Shown: positions 20,118 through 27,888 of the stretch, in pieces
Numbering within the stretch: the stretch's first letter is position 1
Layout of the letters: each line of letters opens with the position of its first letter
Source: Bacteroidaceae bacterium
GTDB taxonomy: Bacteria; Bacteroidota; Bacteroidia; Bacteroidales; Bacteroidaceae
Direction: 5' to 3'
DNA: 64,000 nt
NCBI GenBank assembly: GCA_017650105.1
Contig: JAGCFO010000016.1
Location: 27,837 to 91,836 of the forward strand
Translations under genes and position numbers: made by a program
Notes under the pieces: generated by a model
The model's input: only the letters and a program-made list of their open reading frames with translations
Database searches by the model: none
Told to the model about the DNA's origin: nothing

Positions 20118-20143
20118 ATGACGCGAGCGAAGCAACGCGTCAT
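20118..20143. repeat. Perfect hairpin ATGACGCG / CGCGTCAT
   Basis: 8-bp arms with a 10-base loop, preceded by CCGCTC-GTAA-GAGCGG, a second hairpin at about 20093-20109. They lie just left of repeat copy C. Confidence 0.65.
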
Positions 20144-20147
20144 CCAA

Positions 20148-20212
20148 TGGAGAAGGGAAAAAGTTTTTTCGAGAACAAATATCGCGCGCTGGAGAACAAA
20201 TAATTCTTTCTG
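20148..20212. repeat. Dispersed intergenic repeat, copy C
   Basis: GGAGAAGGGAAAAAGTTTTTTCGAG, then AACAAATATCGCGCGCTGGAGAACAAATA. Same word order as copies A and F. Confidence 0.7.
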
Positions 20213-20250
20213 CTCAAAGAAACTTGCTTTATGAAGAAGCGTGCATTTAT

Positions 20251-20322
20251 TGTTAAACTCCGCGCCGTTAAAGTTAAACTCTAAGAATTTAGAGTTAAAC
20301 AATAATTCCGGAGAGTTAAACA
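20251..20322. repeat. GTTAAAC-rich repeat with ACTCTAA/TTAGAGT hairpin
   Basis: GTTAAAC occurs four times in about 70 bases; the middle two flank a perfect 7-bp inverted repeat (20278-20295). It could bind a protein or form a cruciform; nothing links it to a neighbour. Confidence 0.55.
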
Positions 20323-20452
20323 AAAAAAAGAGCAGCCGTTTTTGCAATGAACATTCATGGGTGGGTTGAGCGATGGGAAGCCAAAGAACTCTTCGGACAC
20401 GTGGAGCAAAAGTGAATATAAAAATATTTTTCCAATTTTTTCTAAAAAAGGC

Positions 20453-20483
20453 TTGGAGATATCGTATGGATGCGTTATCTTTG
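20453..20483 (+). promoter_or_regulatory. Promoter facing the pnp terminator
   Basis: TTGG (20453-20456), 19-bp spacer, TATCTTTG (20476-20483): seven to eight of eight bases at -7 and three of four at -33. No protein gene lies downstream on this strand before the convergent pnp. Confidence 0.72.
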
Positions 20484-20489
20484 CACAAG

Positions 20490-20591
20490 AAGTCATTGTG
20501 AAATGACGAGTTTTTTTAATTTAAGTCTAGTTTAGTTTTTGTGTTGGTCAAATAGCCGTCCCAAGTGAGGGGTCGCGGCTATTTGATTTTT
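20490..20591 (+). ncRNA. Candidate small RNA of about 100 nt
   Basis: A good promoter (20453-20483) is followed, 65 bases after the -7 box, by a strong terminator: TCAAATAGCCG / CGGCTATTTGA with a T run (20548-20591). A first small hairpin GTCATT-GTGA-AATGAC (20492-20507) with seven T follows the presumed start. The only ORF is trivial. No match to 6S, tmRNA, SRP or RNase P features. It converges on the 3' end of pnp, 130 bases away. Expression is inferred, not shown. Confidence 0.55.
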
Positions 20592-20650
20592 AAATAGATA
20601 GCGATTTGCTTGAGGCTGCCTTGCTCTTTTCCAGGAACGCCGGCGGGAGA

Positions 20651-20690
20651 CGAAAAAGAAAGAGGATGAGCCGATAGCCAGCTCATCCTC
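20651..20690 (-). terminator. Terminator of pnp
   Basis: Read on the - strand: GAGGATGAGC / GCTCATCCTC, perfect 10-bp stem and 9-base loop, then TTTCTTTTTCG. Confidence 0.85.
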
Positions 20691-20722
20691 GAAGGCTTTG
20701 CAATGTGCGATAGCGTCTTTCT

Positions 20723-22981
20723 TTATTCAGCCGATGGCTCCTTGCCACCGTTGTGACGCTCGCGACGGTTGCCGTTGTGGCCTCCGCTGTGACGCTCGTC
20801 GTTGTTTCCGCCACGCTCGCGACGTGGTGGGCGCTCAACATAGTCGGCGGGTTTCTCGATGAGCACGCGATGGCTCAGCTTGAGCTTGCCTGTCTTGGCA
20901 TCGATCTCGAGCAGCTTCACCTGGATGTGATCACCTTCCTTCAGGCCTGTCTCTTCCATTGTCTCGAAACGCTTCCAATCGATTTCGGAGATGTGAAGCA
21001 AGCCGTCCTTGCCGGGCATAATCTCAACGAAGGCTCCGTAGGGCATGATGCTGCGGATTTTTCCGTCGTAGACTTCTCCCACTTCGGGAATGGCGACGAT
21101 GGCGCGTATCTTCGACAGGGCTGCGTCGATGGCTTCCTTGTTCTTGGCAGCAATCTCTACCTTGCCCACGCCGTCGATCTCTTCGATATTGATGGTGGCG
21201 CCTGTCTCTTCCTGCATACCCTGGATGATCTTTCCGCCCGGGCCAATAACGGCGCCGATGAACTCCTTGGGAATGGTGAGTGTCTCGATGCGAGGAGCGT
21301 GCGGCTTGAGGTCGGCACGAGGCTCGGGAAGGGTCTGGAGCATGCAGTTGAGGATGTGCATACGTCCCTCCTTAGCTTGTGCGAGGGCTTTCTCCAGTAT
21401 CTCATACGACAGTCCGTCGCACTTGATATCCATCTGTGTGGCGGTGAGGCCGTTTACGGTACCCGTAGTCTTGAAGTCCATATCGCCGAGGTGGTCTTCG
21501 TCGCCCAGGATGTCGCTCAGTACGGCGTACTTGTCTTCTCCAGGGTTCTTGATGAGGCCCATAGCGATACCGCTGACGGGACGGGTGATGGGAACGCCTG
21601 CATCCATGAGGGCGAGGGTTCCGGCGCAGACGGTAGCCATCGATGACGAGCCGTTGCTCTCGAGGATGTCGCTGACAACGCGTACGCAGTAGGCATAGTC
21701 GTGAGGAATCATCTCCTTCAGCGCGCGCCAAGCGAGGTGCCCGTGTCCGATTTCGCGACGTCCCACGCTGCGCTGTGCCTTAGCTTCTCCCGTGCTGAAG
21801 GGGGGGAAGTTGTAGTGGAGGAGGAAACGCATCTTGCTCTTGTCGAGCACGTCGTCGACGATTTTCTCATCGTCCTTGGTGCCGAGGGTGACGCTGGTGA
21901 GCGACTGTGTCTCGCCGCGGGTGAAGATGGCCGAGCCGTGAGGGCCGGGCAAATAGCCTGCCTCGCACCAGATGGGGCGTATCTCGGTGGTCTTACGTCC
22001 GTCGAGGCGCTTGCCTTCGTCGAGCACGCAGCGACGCATGGCGTCGCGCTCTACGGCAGCGTAGTAGCGGTCGATCATAGCGTTCTTCTCTGCCAGCTCG
22101 TCTTCGCTCAGCTCGGGATGAGCCTCTGCATAACGTGCCTTGAAGTCCTCGCAGATCTGCACATAGGCGTCCTCGCGCTCGTGCTTGGCAAGGTTGCCTT
22201 CGTGAACGATAGCGTAGGCGGGAGCATAGCACTCTTTCGTTACCAGCTCGCGCAGCTCCTCGTCGTTCACCTCGTGGCAGTATTCGCGCTTCTCGGCCTT
22301 GCCGCACTCAGCCTCCATCTCTTTCTGGATGAGGCACATGGGCTTGATAGCCTCGTGGGCAGCTTTCATGGCAGCAAGCAGATCGGCTTCGCTCACTTCT
22401 TTCATCTCGCCCTCAACCATCATGATGTTGTCGTAGGTGGCTCCTACCATGATGTCCATATCGGCTTGCTCGAGCTGCTCGAAGGTGGGGTCGATGATGA
22501 ACTCTCCGTTGACGCGTGCTACGCGCACTTCGGAGATGGGGCCCTGGAAGGGGATGTCGCTGACAGCGAGGGCAGCGGAGGCTGCCAGTCCTGCCAAAGC
22601 GTCGGGCATGTCAACGCCGTCGGCGCTGAACAAGATAATGTTTACATAAACCTCAGCGTGATAGTTATCGGGGAATAACGGACGCAGGGCGCGGTCGACC
22701 AGTCGGCAAGTCAGGATTTCATAGTCGGAGGGCTTGCCTTCGCGCTTGGTGAAACCGCCGGGATAACGTCCGAAAGCGGCGTATTTCTCTCTGTACTCAA
22801 CCTGGAGCGGCATAAAATCTGTACCGGGAACTGCATCTTTGGCGGCACAAACGGTGGCAAGGAGCATCGTGTTGCCCAGCGTCACCATCACCGAGCCGTC
22901 GGCCTGCTTGGCCAATTTCCCGGTTTCCAACGTAATCTCCCTGCCGTCGGGCAGAGCGACTTTCTTAGTGATAATGTTCAT
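20723..22981 (-). CDS. pnp: Polyribonucleotide nucleotidyltransferase
   Basis: 752 residues, slightly longer than the E. coli enzyme owing to a Gly/Asn/His/Arg-rich tail ([18 protein letters not shown]) likely to bind RNA. Domain order: RNase PH 1 (1-215), alpha linker, RNase PH 2 (310-545), KH (560-620, GxxG loop GPGG near 580), S1 (630-700). Degrades RNA 3' to 5' by phosphorolysis; trimer, usually in the degradosome. The PH2 core [15 protein letters not shown] is intact. Single gene with its own terminator. ATG at 22981; a TAATTTTG -7-like box lies at 23029-23022 on the - strand. Confidence 0.97.
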   Translation of the reverse strand: MNIITKKVALPDGREITLETGKLAKQADGSVMVTLGNTMLLATVCAAKDAVPGTDFMPLQVEYREKYAAFGRYPGGFTKREGKPSDYEILTCRLVDRALRPLFPDNYHAEVYVNIILFSADGVDMPDALAGLAASAALAVSDIPFQGPISEVRVARVNGEFIIDPTFEQLEQADMDIMVGATYDNIMMVEGEMKEVSEADLLAAMKAAHEAIKPMCLIQKEMEAECGKAEKREYCHEVNDEELRELVTKECYAPAYAIVHEGNLAKHEREDAYVQICEDFKARYAEAHPELSEDELAEKNAMIDRYYAAVERDAMRRCVLDEGKRLDGRKTTEIRPIWCEAGYLPGPHGSAIFTRGETQSLTSVTLGTKDDEKIVDDVLDKSKMRFLLHYNFPPFSTGEAKAQRSVGRREIGHGHLAWRALKEMIPHDYAYCVRVVSDILESNGSSSMATVCAGTLALMDAGVPITRPVSGIAMGLIKNPGEDKYAVLSDILGDEDHLGDMDFKTTGTVNGLTATQMDIKCDGLSYEILEKALAQAKEGRMHILNCMLQTLPEPRADLKPHAPRIETLTIPKEFIGAVIGPGGKIIQGMQEETGATINIEEIDGVGKVEIAAKNKEAIDAALSKIRAIVAIPEVGEVYDGKIRSIMPYGAFVEIMPGKDGLLHISEIDWKRFETMEETGLKEGDHIQVKLLEIDAKTGKLKLSHRVLIEKPADYVERPPRRERGGNNDERHSGGHNGNRRERHNGGKEPSAE

Positions 22982-23073
22982 TTGAAATGATTAAAATATT
23001 TATACTTCACGAAAATTCGTGCAAAATTAATATTTAAATATGAAAACCTTGCTACCTTATCCGTTTTTTTGTG

Positions 23074-23081
23074 TATTTTTG
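23074..23081 (+). promoter_or_regulatory. Probable -7 box of the thioredoxin-fold lipoprotein gene
   Basis: TATTTTTG matches TAnnTTTG, 21 bases before the ATG. No TTTG at the expected -33 distance. Confidence 0.5.
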
Positions 23082-23102
23082 CGCAGAAAAATGTAGAATG
23101 AA

Positions 23103-24287
23103 ATGAAAAAATCACTATTTATAGTTTCCTTACTGACTGTTTTCCTTCTTTCTAGCTGCAAGTCAGAGCCGCAGGCAACGATTGAAGGCACCATCTCTGA
23201 GGCTGCAGGGAAGATGCTCTACCTCGACGCCCTGAACGTGGACAGGGTGTCGGTTGTCGACTCCGTGAAGCTGAAGGATGACGGCAGCTTCCGCTTTGCC
23301 GTACCCAAGCCCGAGTGCTACGATTTCTACCGCCTGCGAGTGGAGCGCGAGATGATAAACGTGAGCGTCGACAGCACCGAGACCATTCACGTGGAAGCTG
23401 CCCTGCCGGCAATGTCTGTCGCCTACAAGGTGAGCGGCTCCGACGATAACGTGAAGCTGAAGGAACTGGTGCTGAAACAGATAGAGCTGCAGAACAACGT
23501 GATGAGCATGATACGCAACAGCGGGCCCGAGACGGGCGTCACACGTCAGCGCATCAACGATGCCGTGCAGCAGTACAAGGATAGCATCCGCATGCAGTTC
23601 ATCTATGCCAACCCGTCCAAGCCGTATGCCTATTTCGCTCTCTTCCAGAGGCTCGGCGGACAGCTCATCTTCGACCCGATGAACAACCGCGACGACGTGA
23701 AGGCGTTTGCTGCCGTTGCCACAAACCTGGATACGTTCCATCCCGAGGCCGTTCGCACGCGCAATCTGCACAACATCGCCATCAAGGGAATGAGCAACAC
23801 CCGTCCCCCACGCGAGGTGGACTATAGCGCGCTTGAGGATAAAATCACCGAGACGTCCATCATCGACATCGACCTGAAGGATGCCGACGGAGTGAGCCAC
23901 AAGCTGAGCGACCTGAAGGGCAAGGTGGTGCTGCTGAGCTTCTGCGCTTATACGCAGGAAACCAGCGCCGTGAGCGTGCTCACCCTCCGCGAGCTCTACA
24001 ACGAATATGCCGAACAGGGACTGGAGATTTACCAAGTGTCGTTCGACGAGAACGAGCACTACTGGCGTATGGCTGCCGACAACCTTCCCTGGATATGCGT
24101 GAGAGACGAGCAGGTAAACTGGCTCATAGCGCCCGACGGAGCCGTCCTGTTCCGCTCGCCGCTTGCCAGCGTGTACGGCATCACGTCGCTTCCCTCCTAT
24201 TTCATCGTCAATCGCGACAACGAGCTGGTGCTCCGCATCGAGGACGAGAAGGCGTTGGTTGAGTCGGTAGCGAAGGCAATGAAGTAA
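23103..24287 (+). CDS. Thioredoxin-fold lipoprotein (DUF4369-AhpC/TSA type) without CXXC
   Basis: 394 residues. Lipobox LLSSC puts the lipidated Cys at 19. The N-terminal part (25-125, ATIEGTISEAAGKMLYLDALN) is a DUF4369-like beta domain; the C-terminal part (about 265-394) is a TlpA/ResA-like thioredoxin fold (LSDLKGKVVLLSF...LPSYFIVNRDNELVLRI). These proteins usually reduce periplasmic disulfides, but the expected WCxxC after the first strand reads SFCAYTQETSAV with only one cysteine, displaced upstream. The cis-Pro loop LPSYF is kept. A structural or binding role, or one-Cys chemistry, is more likely than dithiol reduction. Confidence 0.85.
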   Translation: MKKSLFIVSLLTVFLLSSCKSEPQATIEGTISEAAGKMLYLDALNVDRVSVVDSVKLKDDGSFRFAVPKPECYDFYRLRVEREMINVSVDSTETIHVEAALPAMSVAYKVSGSDDNVKLKELVLKQIELQNNVMSMIRNSGPETGVTRQRINDAVQQYKDSIRMQFIYANPSKPYAYFALFQRLGGQLIFDPMNNRDDVKAFAAVATNLDTFHPEAVRTRNLHNIAIKGMSNTRPPREVDYSALEDKITETSIIDIDLKDADGVSHKLSDLKGKVVLLSFCAYTQETSAVSVLTLRELYNEYAEQGLEIYQVSFDENEHYWRMAADNLPWICVRDEQVNWLIAPDGAVLFRSPLASVYGITSLPSYFIVNRDNELVLRIEDEKALVESVAKAMK

Positions 24288-24549
24288 CAACCCTCCTTCG
24301 CAGCCCACAGGAACGGCTGGAGAGTTAACGGCGCAGGATTAGCGAAGGAAACCTCCCTATTCCTTTCGAAAAAGATTTTCCCTATGAGCTTCGCTCTTCC
24401 TCTGTCGTGACTTGGAATAACCCATGCAAGCATGACTCTCTTCTTGCTGCTATTTTTCTTTCTTCATCTCACGATATGTAGAAGGGAAAAATTTTTTTGA
24501 AGAAGGGAAATTGAAAAGTTCCTTCGTGGAAAAATTTTCCCGTTTTTGT
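24288..24549. other. Intergenic stretch before greA
   Basis: No gene visible. Contains repeat copy D and AT-rich sequence leading into the greA promoter. Confidence 0.7.
24452..24512. repeat. Dispersed intergenic repeat, copy D
   Basis: TTTTTCTTTCTTCATCTCACGATATG, then TAGAAGGGAAAAATTTTTTTGAAGAAGGGAAA. The palindrome is degenerate here (CTCACGATATG). Confidence 0.65.
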
Positions 24550-24580
24550 TTTGTCATCTCCGAAGGACTTATTACCTTTG
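24550..24580 (+). promoter_or_regulatory. Promoter of greA
   Basis: TTTG (24550-24553), 19-bp spacer, TACCTTTG (24573-24580): exact consensus. The transcript would start near 24587. Confidence 0.85.
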
Positions 24581-24601
24581 CCCCGCAAAGAGCACAACAC
24601 T

Positions 24602-24637
24602 GGGTTCCGGCATGCAAGACTGCCGGGATTCTTTTTT
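24602..24637 (+). terminator. Terminator-like hairpin in the greA leader
   Basis: GGGTTCCGGCA pairs with TGCCGGGATTC (six Watson-Crick pairs at the core, then G-T, T-A and G-C pairs), 8-base loop, followed by six T. It lies between the promoter and the ATG, 53 bases before translation begins, so it can act as an attenuator or as the end of a short leader RNA. Confidence 0.7.
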
Positions 24638-24689
24638 GCTCACACCAAGAGAAAGTAAAACCGAATAAAAATATCAAAATTAACACACA

Positions 24690-25154
24690 ATGGCTTATAT
24701 GTCACAAGAAGGGTTCGACCAATTAGTGGCTGAACTGAAGGAACTGGAGAGTATTCGTCGTCCCGAGATAGCGCGACAGATAGCAGAGGCTCGCGACAAA
24801 GGCGACTTGTCGGAAAATGCCGAGTATGATGCAGCCAAAGAGGCTCAGGGCATGCTGGAGATGAAGATTAACCAGCTGAAACTCACTATCAGCGAGGCAA
24901 AGATTATCGACACGTCGAAGATAAAGTCCGACACCGTACAGGTGCTCACGAAAGTGGAGCTGAAGAACGTGAAGACGAAGGCGAAGATGTGCTACACCAT
25001 CGTGCCCGAGAGCGAGGCTAACCTGAAGGCTGGGAAAATCTCTGTCAACACTCCCATCGCACAAGGCCTCCTGGGCCACAAGGCAGGCGAGACGGTGCAG
25101 GTGAAAATACCCGCAGGCATGCTCGAGCTCGAAATCCTCAGCATCTCCATCTAA
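24690..25154 (+). CDS. greA: Transcription elongation factor GreA
   Basis: 154 residues, normal length. Enters the secondary channel of RNA polymerase and stimulates cleavage of backtracked RNA. The N-terminal antiparallel coiled coil (about 5-75) carries the acidic tip in LSENAEYDAAKEAQ; the C-terminal FKBP-like domain ends ...SPIAQGLLGHKAGETVQVKIPAG-like (PIAQGLLGHKAGETVQVKIP here). ATG 24690 gives MAYMSQEGFD, matching Bacteroidota GreA. A hairpin with T run sits in the leader. Confidence 0.96.
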   Translation: MAYMSQEGFDQLVAELKELESIRRPEIARQIAEARDKGDLSENAEYDAAKEAQGMLEMKINQLKLTISEAKIIDTSKIKSDTVQVLTKVELKNVKTKAKMCYTIVPESEANLKAGKISVNTPIAQGLLGHKAGETVQVKIPAGMLELEILSISI

Positions 25155-25204
25155 CGCGGCGTTTGATGGGGTTTTGCTCTGAATGGCTTCCGCTTCGCTG
25201 CATC

Positions 25205-25283
25205 AACGCTAATAGCCTGTAGCCTATTCTCAATCACGTTTCATCTGATTATTTGATTATCCGATTATTTGACTATCTGAATT
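25205..25283. repeat. Short GATTATTTGA/TATC tandem repeats before the HIT gene
   Basis: TGATTATTTGATTATCCGAT, TATTTGACTATCTGA and related words repeat about three times with a period near 13. Simple sequence with no known role. Confidence 0.5.
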
Positions 25284-25676
25284 ATGGCTTCTATTTTTTC
25301 ACGTATCATAGCAGGAGAGATTCCCTGCTACAAGGTAGCCGAAGATGAGCACAACTTTGCCTTCCTCGACATCAACCCCCTTCAGGAGGGACACACGCTC
25401 TGTATTCCAAAGCACGAGGTGGACTATCTGTTCGACCTCTCCGACGAAGAGTATCAGTCGCTTACGCTCTTTGCCAAGCGCGTGGCAGAGGCAATAGGGA
25501 AAGCCGTTCCGTGCAAGCGCGTGGGAGTAGCTGTGCTGGGAATGGAGGTTCCCCACGCACACATCCATCTCGTTCCCCTGCAGAAGGAGAGCGACCTGCT
25601 CTTCACCAATCCCAAGAAGGAACTCACGCCCGAGCAGTTTGCCGAAATCGCAAGCCGAATCAGCAAGGAACTGTAA
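25284..25676 (+). CDS. HIT family protein (histidine triad nucleotide-binding)
   Basis: 130 residues. The histidine triad HAHIHLVPL spans 91-99 (H91, H93, H95); the third His is the nucleophile in nucleoside phosphoramidate or AMP-lysine hydrolysis. N-terminal MASIFSRIIAGEIPCYKVAED is the usual HIT start, though the zinc-binding C-x-x-C is missing. Cytoplasmic, homodimer. Follows greA, as is common in Bacteroidales. Confidence 0.94.
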   Translation: MASIFSRIIAGEIPCYKVAEDEHNFAFLDINPLQEGHTLCIPKHEVDYLFDLSDEEYQSLTLFAKRVAEAIGKAVPCKRVGVAVLGMEVPHAHIHLVPLQKESDLLFTNPKKELTPEQFAEIASRISKEL

Positions 25677-25704
25677 GGAACCGAGCAGCAGGAAAGGAAA
25701 AAGG

Positions 25705-25733
25705 AAGAGGGGATGCGGAAGGCATCCCCTCTT
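25705..25733. terminator. Bidirectional terminator between the HIT and S41 genes
   Basis: AAGAGGGGATGC / GCATCCCCTCTT, perfect 12-bp stem, 5-base loop, between convergent genes. Confidence 0.85.
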
Positions 25734-25763
25734 TGCTTCTTTGCTGTGAAGGCTTTCGCGGTT

Positions 25764-27326
25764 CTATTTTGTCAAGTAGTCGAGAGCTGCCTTCAGGGCG
25801 TCGTTGTTGTCGTTGATGATTTCGAAATACTCGCTCGTGTCCCACAAGTCACGGGCGATGAGGGCTTTTATCTGCAGCTTCAGCAGAGGAAGGGAATCTT
25901 CGTATTGCTCTTGGTCAAAAGTCACTTTGGCTTCTTCTGCCTTATCGCGCAGTACCTTCAGCATGTCGTCGGTAACTTCGAAATCGGATTTGAATTTGTC
26001 GAAAGTGGGATATTTCTTCTCCCAGGCTTTGCGGTTCTTGTCGATGAGGGTTACGTTCGTGCTGTTTACGGCACCTTTGGCAACCAATTCACGATGATAC
26101 TTTGTGTAGGCAACGGTATCGAGGGGCACAAAGCGGTCGGGCATGATGCCTCCTCCTCCGTACACGGGGCGATGCTGAATCTTTGTGTAATACTTAAGCG
26201 AGTCGGGGAAGTGGATGCTGTCGGCACTCGACAGTTCCCCTTTGTTGTAGCGTTGGATAATCTCCTTGCTGTAATCCTCAATTTTGTCGAAAGGCTTCTG
26301 CACGCAGCGCCCACTGGGGGTATAGTAGTGTGCTACCGTGAGGCGTATCATCGACTCGTCGGGAAGCATGATGGGACGCTGCACCAGTCCTTTCCCGAAC
26401 GACCTGCGTCCCACAACATAAGCCCTGTCCCAATCCTGAACGGCTCCTGTGACGATTTCGGAAGCCGAAGCGCTGTATTCGTTGATAAGCACCACGAGCC
26501 GCCCGTTCTGGAACTTCCCTTTGCCTACTGCCGAGAACTCCTGACGAGGCACACGGCGCCCTTGCGTGTAAACGATGAGCTGTCCCTCCTGGAGGAACTC
26601 GTTTGCTATCTCGGCAGCAGCCTGCAGCAGGCCTCCCCCGTTGTCCTCAAGGTCGAAAATGAGGTCTTCCATACCTTCCTGCTTCAGTTTGTTCATCGCC
26701 TCCACCACTTCTTTGTGTGACGTCTGCCCAAAGCTTCCCAACCGTATGTAGCCGATAGTGGGGTTGAGCATATAAGCTGCCTCCAGCGTGTTGACGGGAA
26801 TCTTGTCGCGCGTGACAACAAAGGAAAGGGGCTCCTTTATTCCGCGTCTGACAACGCCGAGATGCACCTTCGTGCCCTTAGGTCCTCGCAGACGTTTCAT
26901 TATTTCGTTTCGGTCCATCTTAACTCCCGCGATTGCCGTATCGTTAACGGTAACGATACGGTCCCCAGCATAAATGCCTACGCGCTGGGAGGGGCCTCCC
27001 GAGATGGTTTGGATGACGAGCAGGGTGTCGTCGGCAATGTTGAACTGCACGCCTATTCCCTCGAAGTTGCCCTGAAGGGGCTCGTTCATCTTCTTCACTT
27101 CCTCCGCGTTGTTGTACACGGAGTGTGGGTCGAGTTCCTTGAGCATAGCCACAATGCCTGCCTCGATGATTTTTTCTTCGTTTACATCCTCGACGTACAG
27201 GCTGTTGATGGCGCCTTCGGCCATGATGAGTTTGCGCACTCGGTTGAGGTCGACGCTAAGGTTCTGCGCCAACAGGGCTGTGCTGCCAAGAAGCAGCAGG
27301 AGGAGGGTTATTGCGTATCGTTTCAT
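25764..27326 (-). CDS. S41 family C-terminal processing peptidase
   Basis: 520 residues with a signal peptide (MKRYAITLLLLLLGSTALLAQ), so periplasmic. A PDZ domain covers about 85-165 (EGIGVQF, GPSQRVGIYAGDRIV). The Ser-Lys dyad is S287 in YSASASE and K312 in SFGKGLVQ, with the 25-residue spacing known from E. coli Tsp. The family trims or degrades proteins from their C-termini. The roughly 130-residue helical tail is usual in Bacteroidota. The ATG overlaps the coaD stop by 4 bases, so the two are translationally coupled. Confidence 0.94.
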   Translation of the reverse strand: MKRYAITLLLLLLGSTALLAQNLSVDLNRVRKLIMAEGAINSLYVEDVNEEKIIEAGIVAMLKELDPHSVYNNAEEVKKMNEPLQGNFEGIGVQFNIADDTLLVIQTISGGPSQRVGIYAGDRIVTVNDTAIAGVKMDRNEIMKRLRGPKGTKVHLGVVRRGIKEPLSFVVTRDKIPVNTLEAAYMLNPTIGYIRLGSFGQTSHKEVVEAMNKLKQEGMEDLIFDLEDNGGGLLQAAAEIANEFLQEGQLIVYTQGRRVPRQEFSAVGKGKFQNGRLVVLINEYSASASEIVTGAVQDWDRAYVVGRRSFGKGLVQRPIMLPDESMIRLTVAHYYTPSGRCVQKPFDKIEDYSKEIIQRYNKGELSSADSIHFPDSLKYYTKIQHRPVYGGGGIMPDRFVPLDTVAYTKYHRELVAKGAVNSTNVTLIDKNRKAWEKKYPTFDKFKSDFEVTDDMLKVLRDKAEEAKVTFDQEQYEDSLPLLKLQIKALIARDLWDTSEYFEIINDNNDALKAALDYLTK

Positions 27327-27760
27327 TTGGCTACAAAGTCGTCGACGGGTTTTCCAAGCTGGATGAGTTCGCGCACCATGCTGCTGCTTACGTAAGCCAG
27401 CTCGGGGCTGCTGAAGAGCAACACGGTCTCGATGTTTGTGAGGTGACGGTTGATGTCAGCCATATTCCTTTCGTACTCATAGTCGGCGATGTTCCTCACT
27501 CCGCGGATGATGACGTCGGCACCCATCTCGCGTGCGAAGTCTGCCGTCAGCCCATCGTAGGAGGTGATGGTTACTCGCGGCTCGTCGGAAAACAGTTTTC
27601 GGATGGCTTCGAGGCGTTTGTCACGTTCCTCGATGGTATGCTTCGCAACGTTGATGCCGACAGCGATGATGATTTCGTCTGCGAAAGAGAGGGAGCGTCG
27701 CACGATGTCGGCGTGCCCGATGGTGAAAGGGTCGAATGTTCCTGGAAAAATTGCCTTCAT
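27323..27760 (-). CDS. coaD: Phosphopantetheine adenylyltransferase
   Basis: 145 residues. Transfers AMP from ATP to 4'-phosphopantetheine, the fourth step of coenzyme A synthesis. The nucleotidyltransferase signature FPGTFDPFTIGHADI is at 5-19 (H16 of the T/HxGH motif). SSSMVRELIQLGKPVDDFV near the end is the ISSTxVR-type ATP-binding motif. A little shorter than the usual 155-160 because the C-terminus is trimmed, which is common in Bacteroidales. Upstream of and overlapping the S41 gene. Confidence 0.95.
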   Translation of the reverse strand: MKAIFPGTFDPFTIGHADIVRRSLSFADEIIIAVGINVAKHTIEERDKRLEAIRKLFSDEPRVTITSYDGLTADFAREMGADVIIRGVRNIADYEYERNMADINRHLTNIETVLLFSSPELAYVSSSMVRELIQLGKPVDDFVAK

Positions 27761-27782
27761 TGTTGTTTTGGGAATAGGAAAT

Positions 27783-27868
27783 TATTCTTTGGGAAAAATT
27801 TTTTTTCTTTCTACATATCGCGAGATTTGTTCTCCAAAAAATTTTTTTTGTTCTCGAAAATCTGAGAT
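27783..27868. repeat. Dispersed intergenic repeat, copy E
   Basis: GGGAAAAATTTTTTTTCTTTCTACATATCGCGAGATTTGTTCTCCAAAAAATTTTTTTTGTTCTCGA: the same words as copy A, in inverted order. Confidence 0.75.
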
Positions 27869-27888
27869 GTGTTAATCGTACTTTTCTG

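Larger units (their letters stand above)
19229..20720. other. Long AT-rich intergenic region with mobile-element debris
   Basis: Nearly 1.5 kb without an intact gene. It holds a 23-bp inverted repeat, a broken primase-like gene, a CACGAAT triplet repeat, several small hairpins, one dispersed repeat copy, GTTAAAC-rich sequence, a candidate small RNA and the pnp terminator, each listed separately. The first 190 bases (19229-19420) show nothing recognisable. Confidence 0.7.

Noticed and set aside
20051..20488. 145-codon - strand frame in the AT-rich gap
   Set aside because: Low-complexity Phe/Leu-rich translation crossing repeat copy C and several hairpins; no start signal or similarity.
23163..24308. 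381-codon - strand frame opposite the thioredoxin-fold lipoprotein
   Set aside because: Antisense shadow; the + strand frame has a lipobox and thioredoxin fold.
25713..26720. 335-codon + strand frame opposite the S41 protease
   Set aside because: Antisense to PDZ and catalytic domains that are intact; no known similarity.
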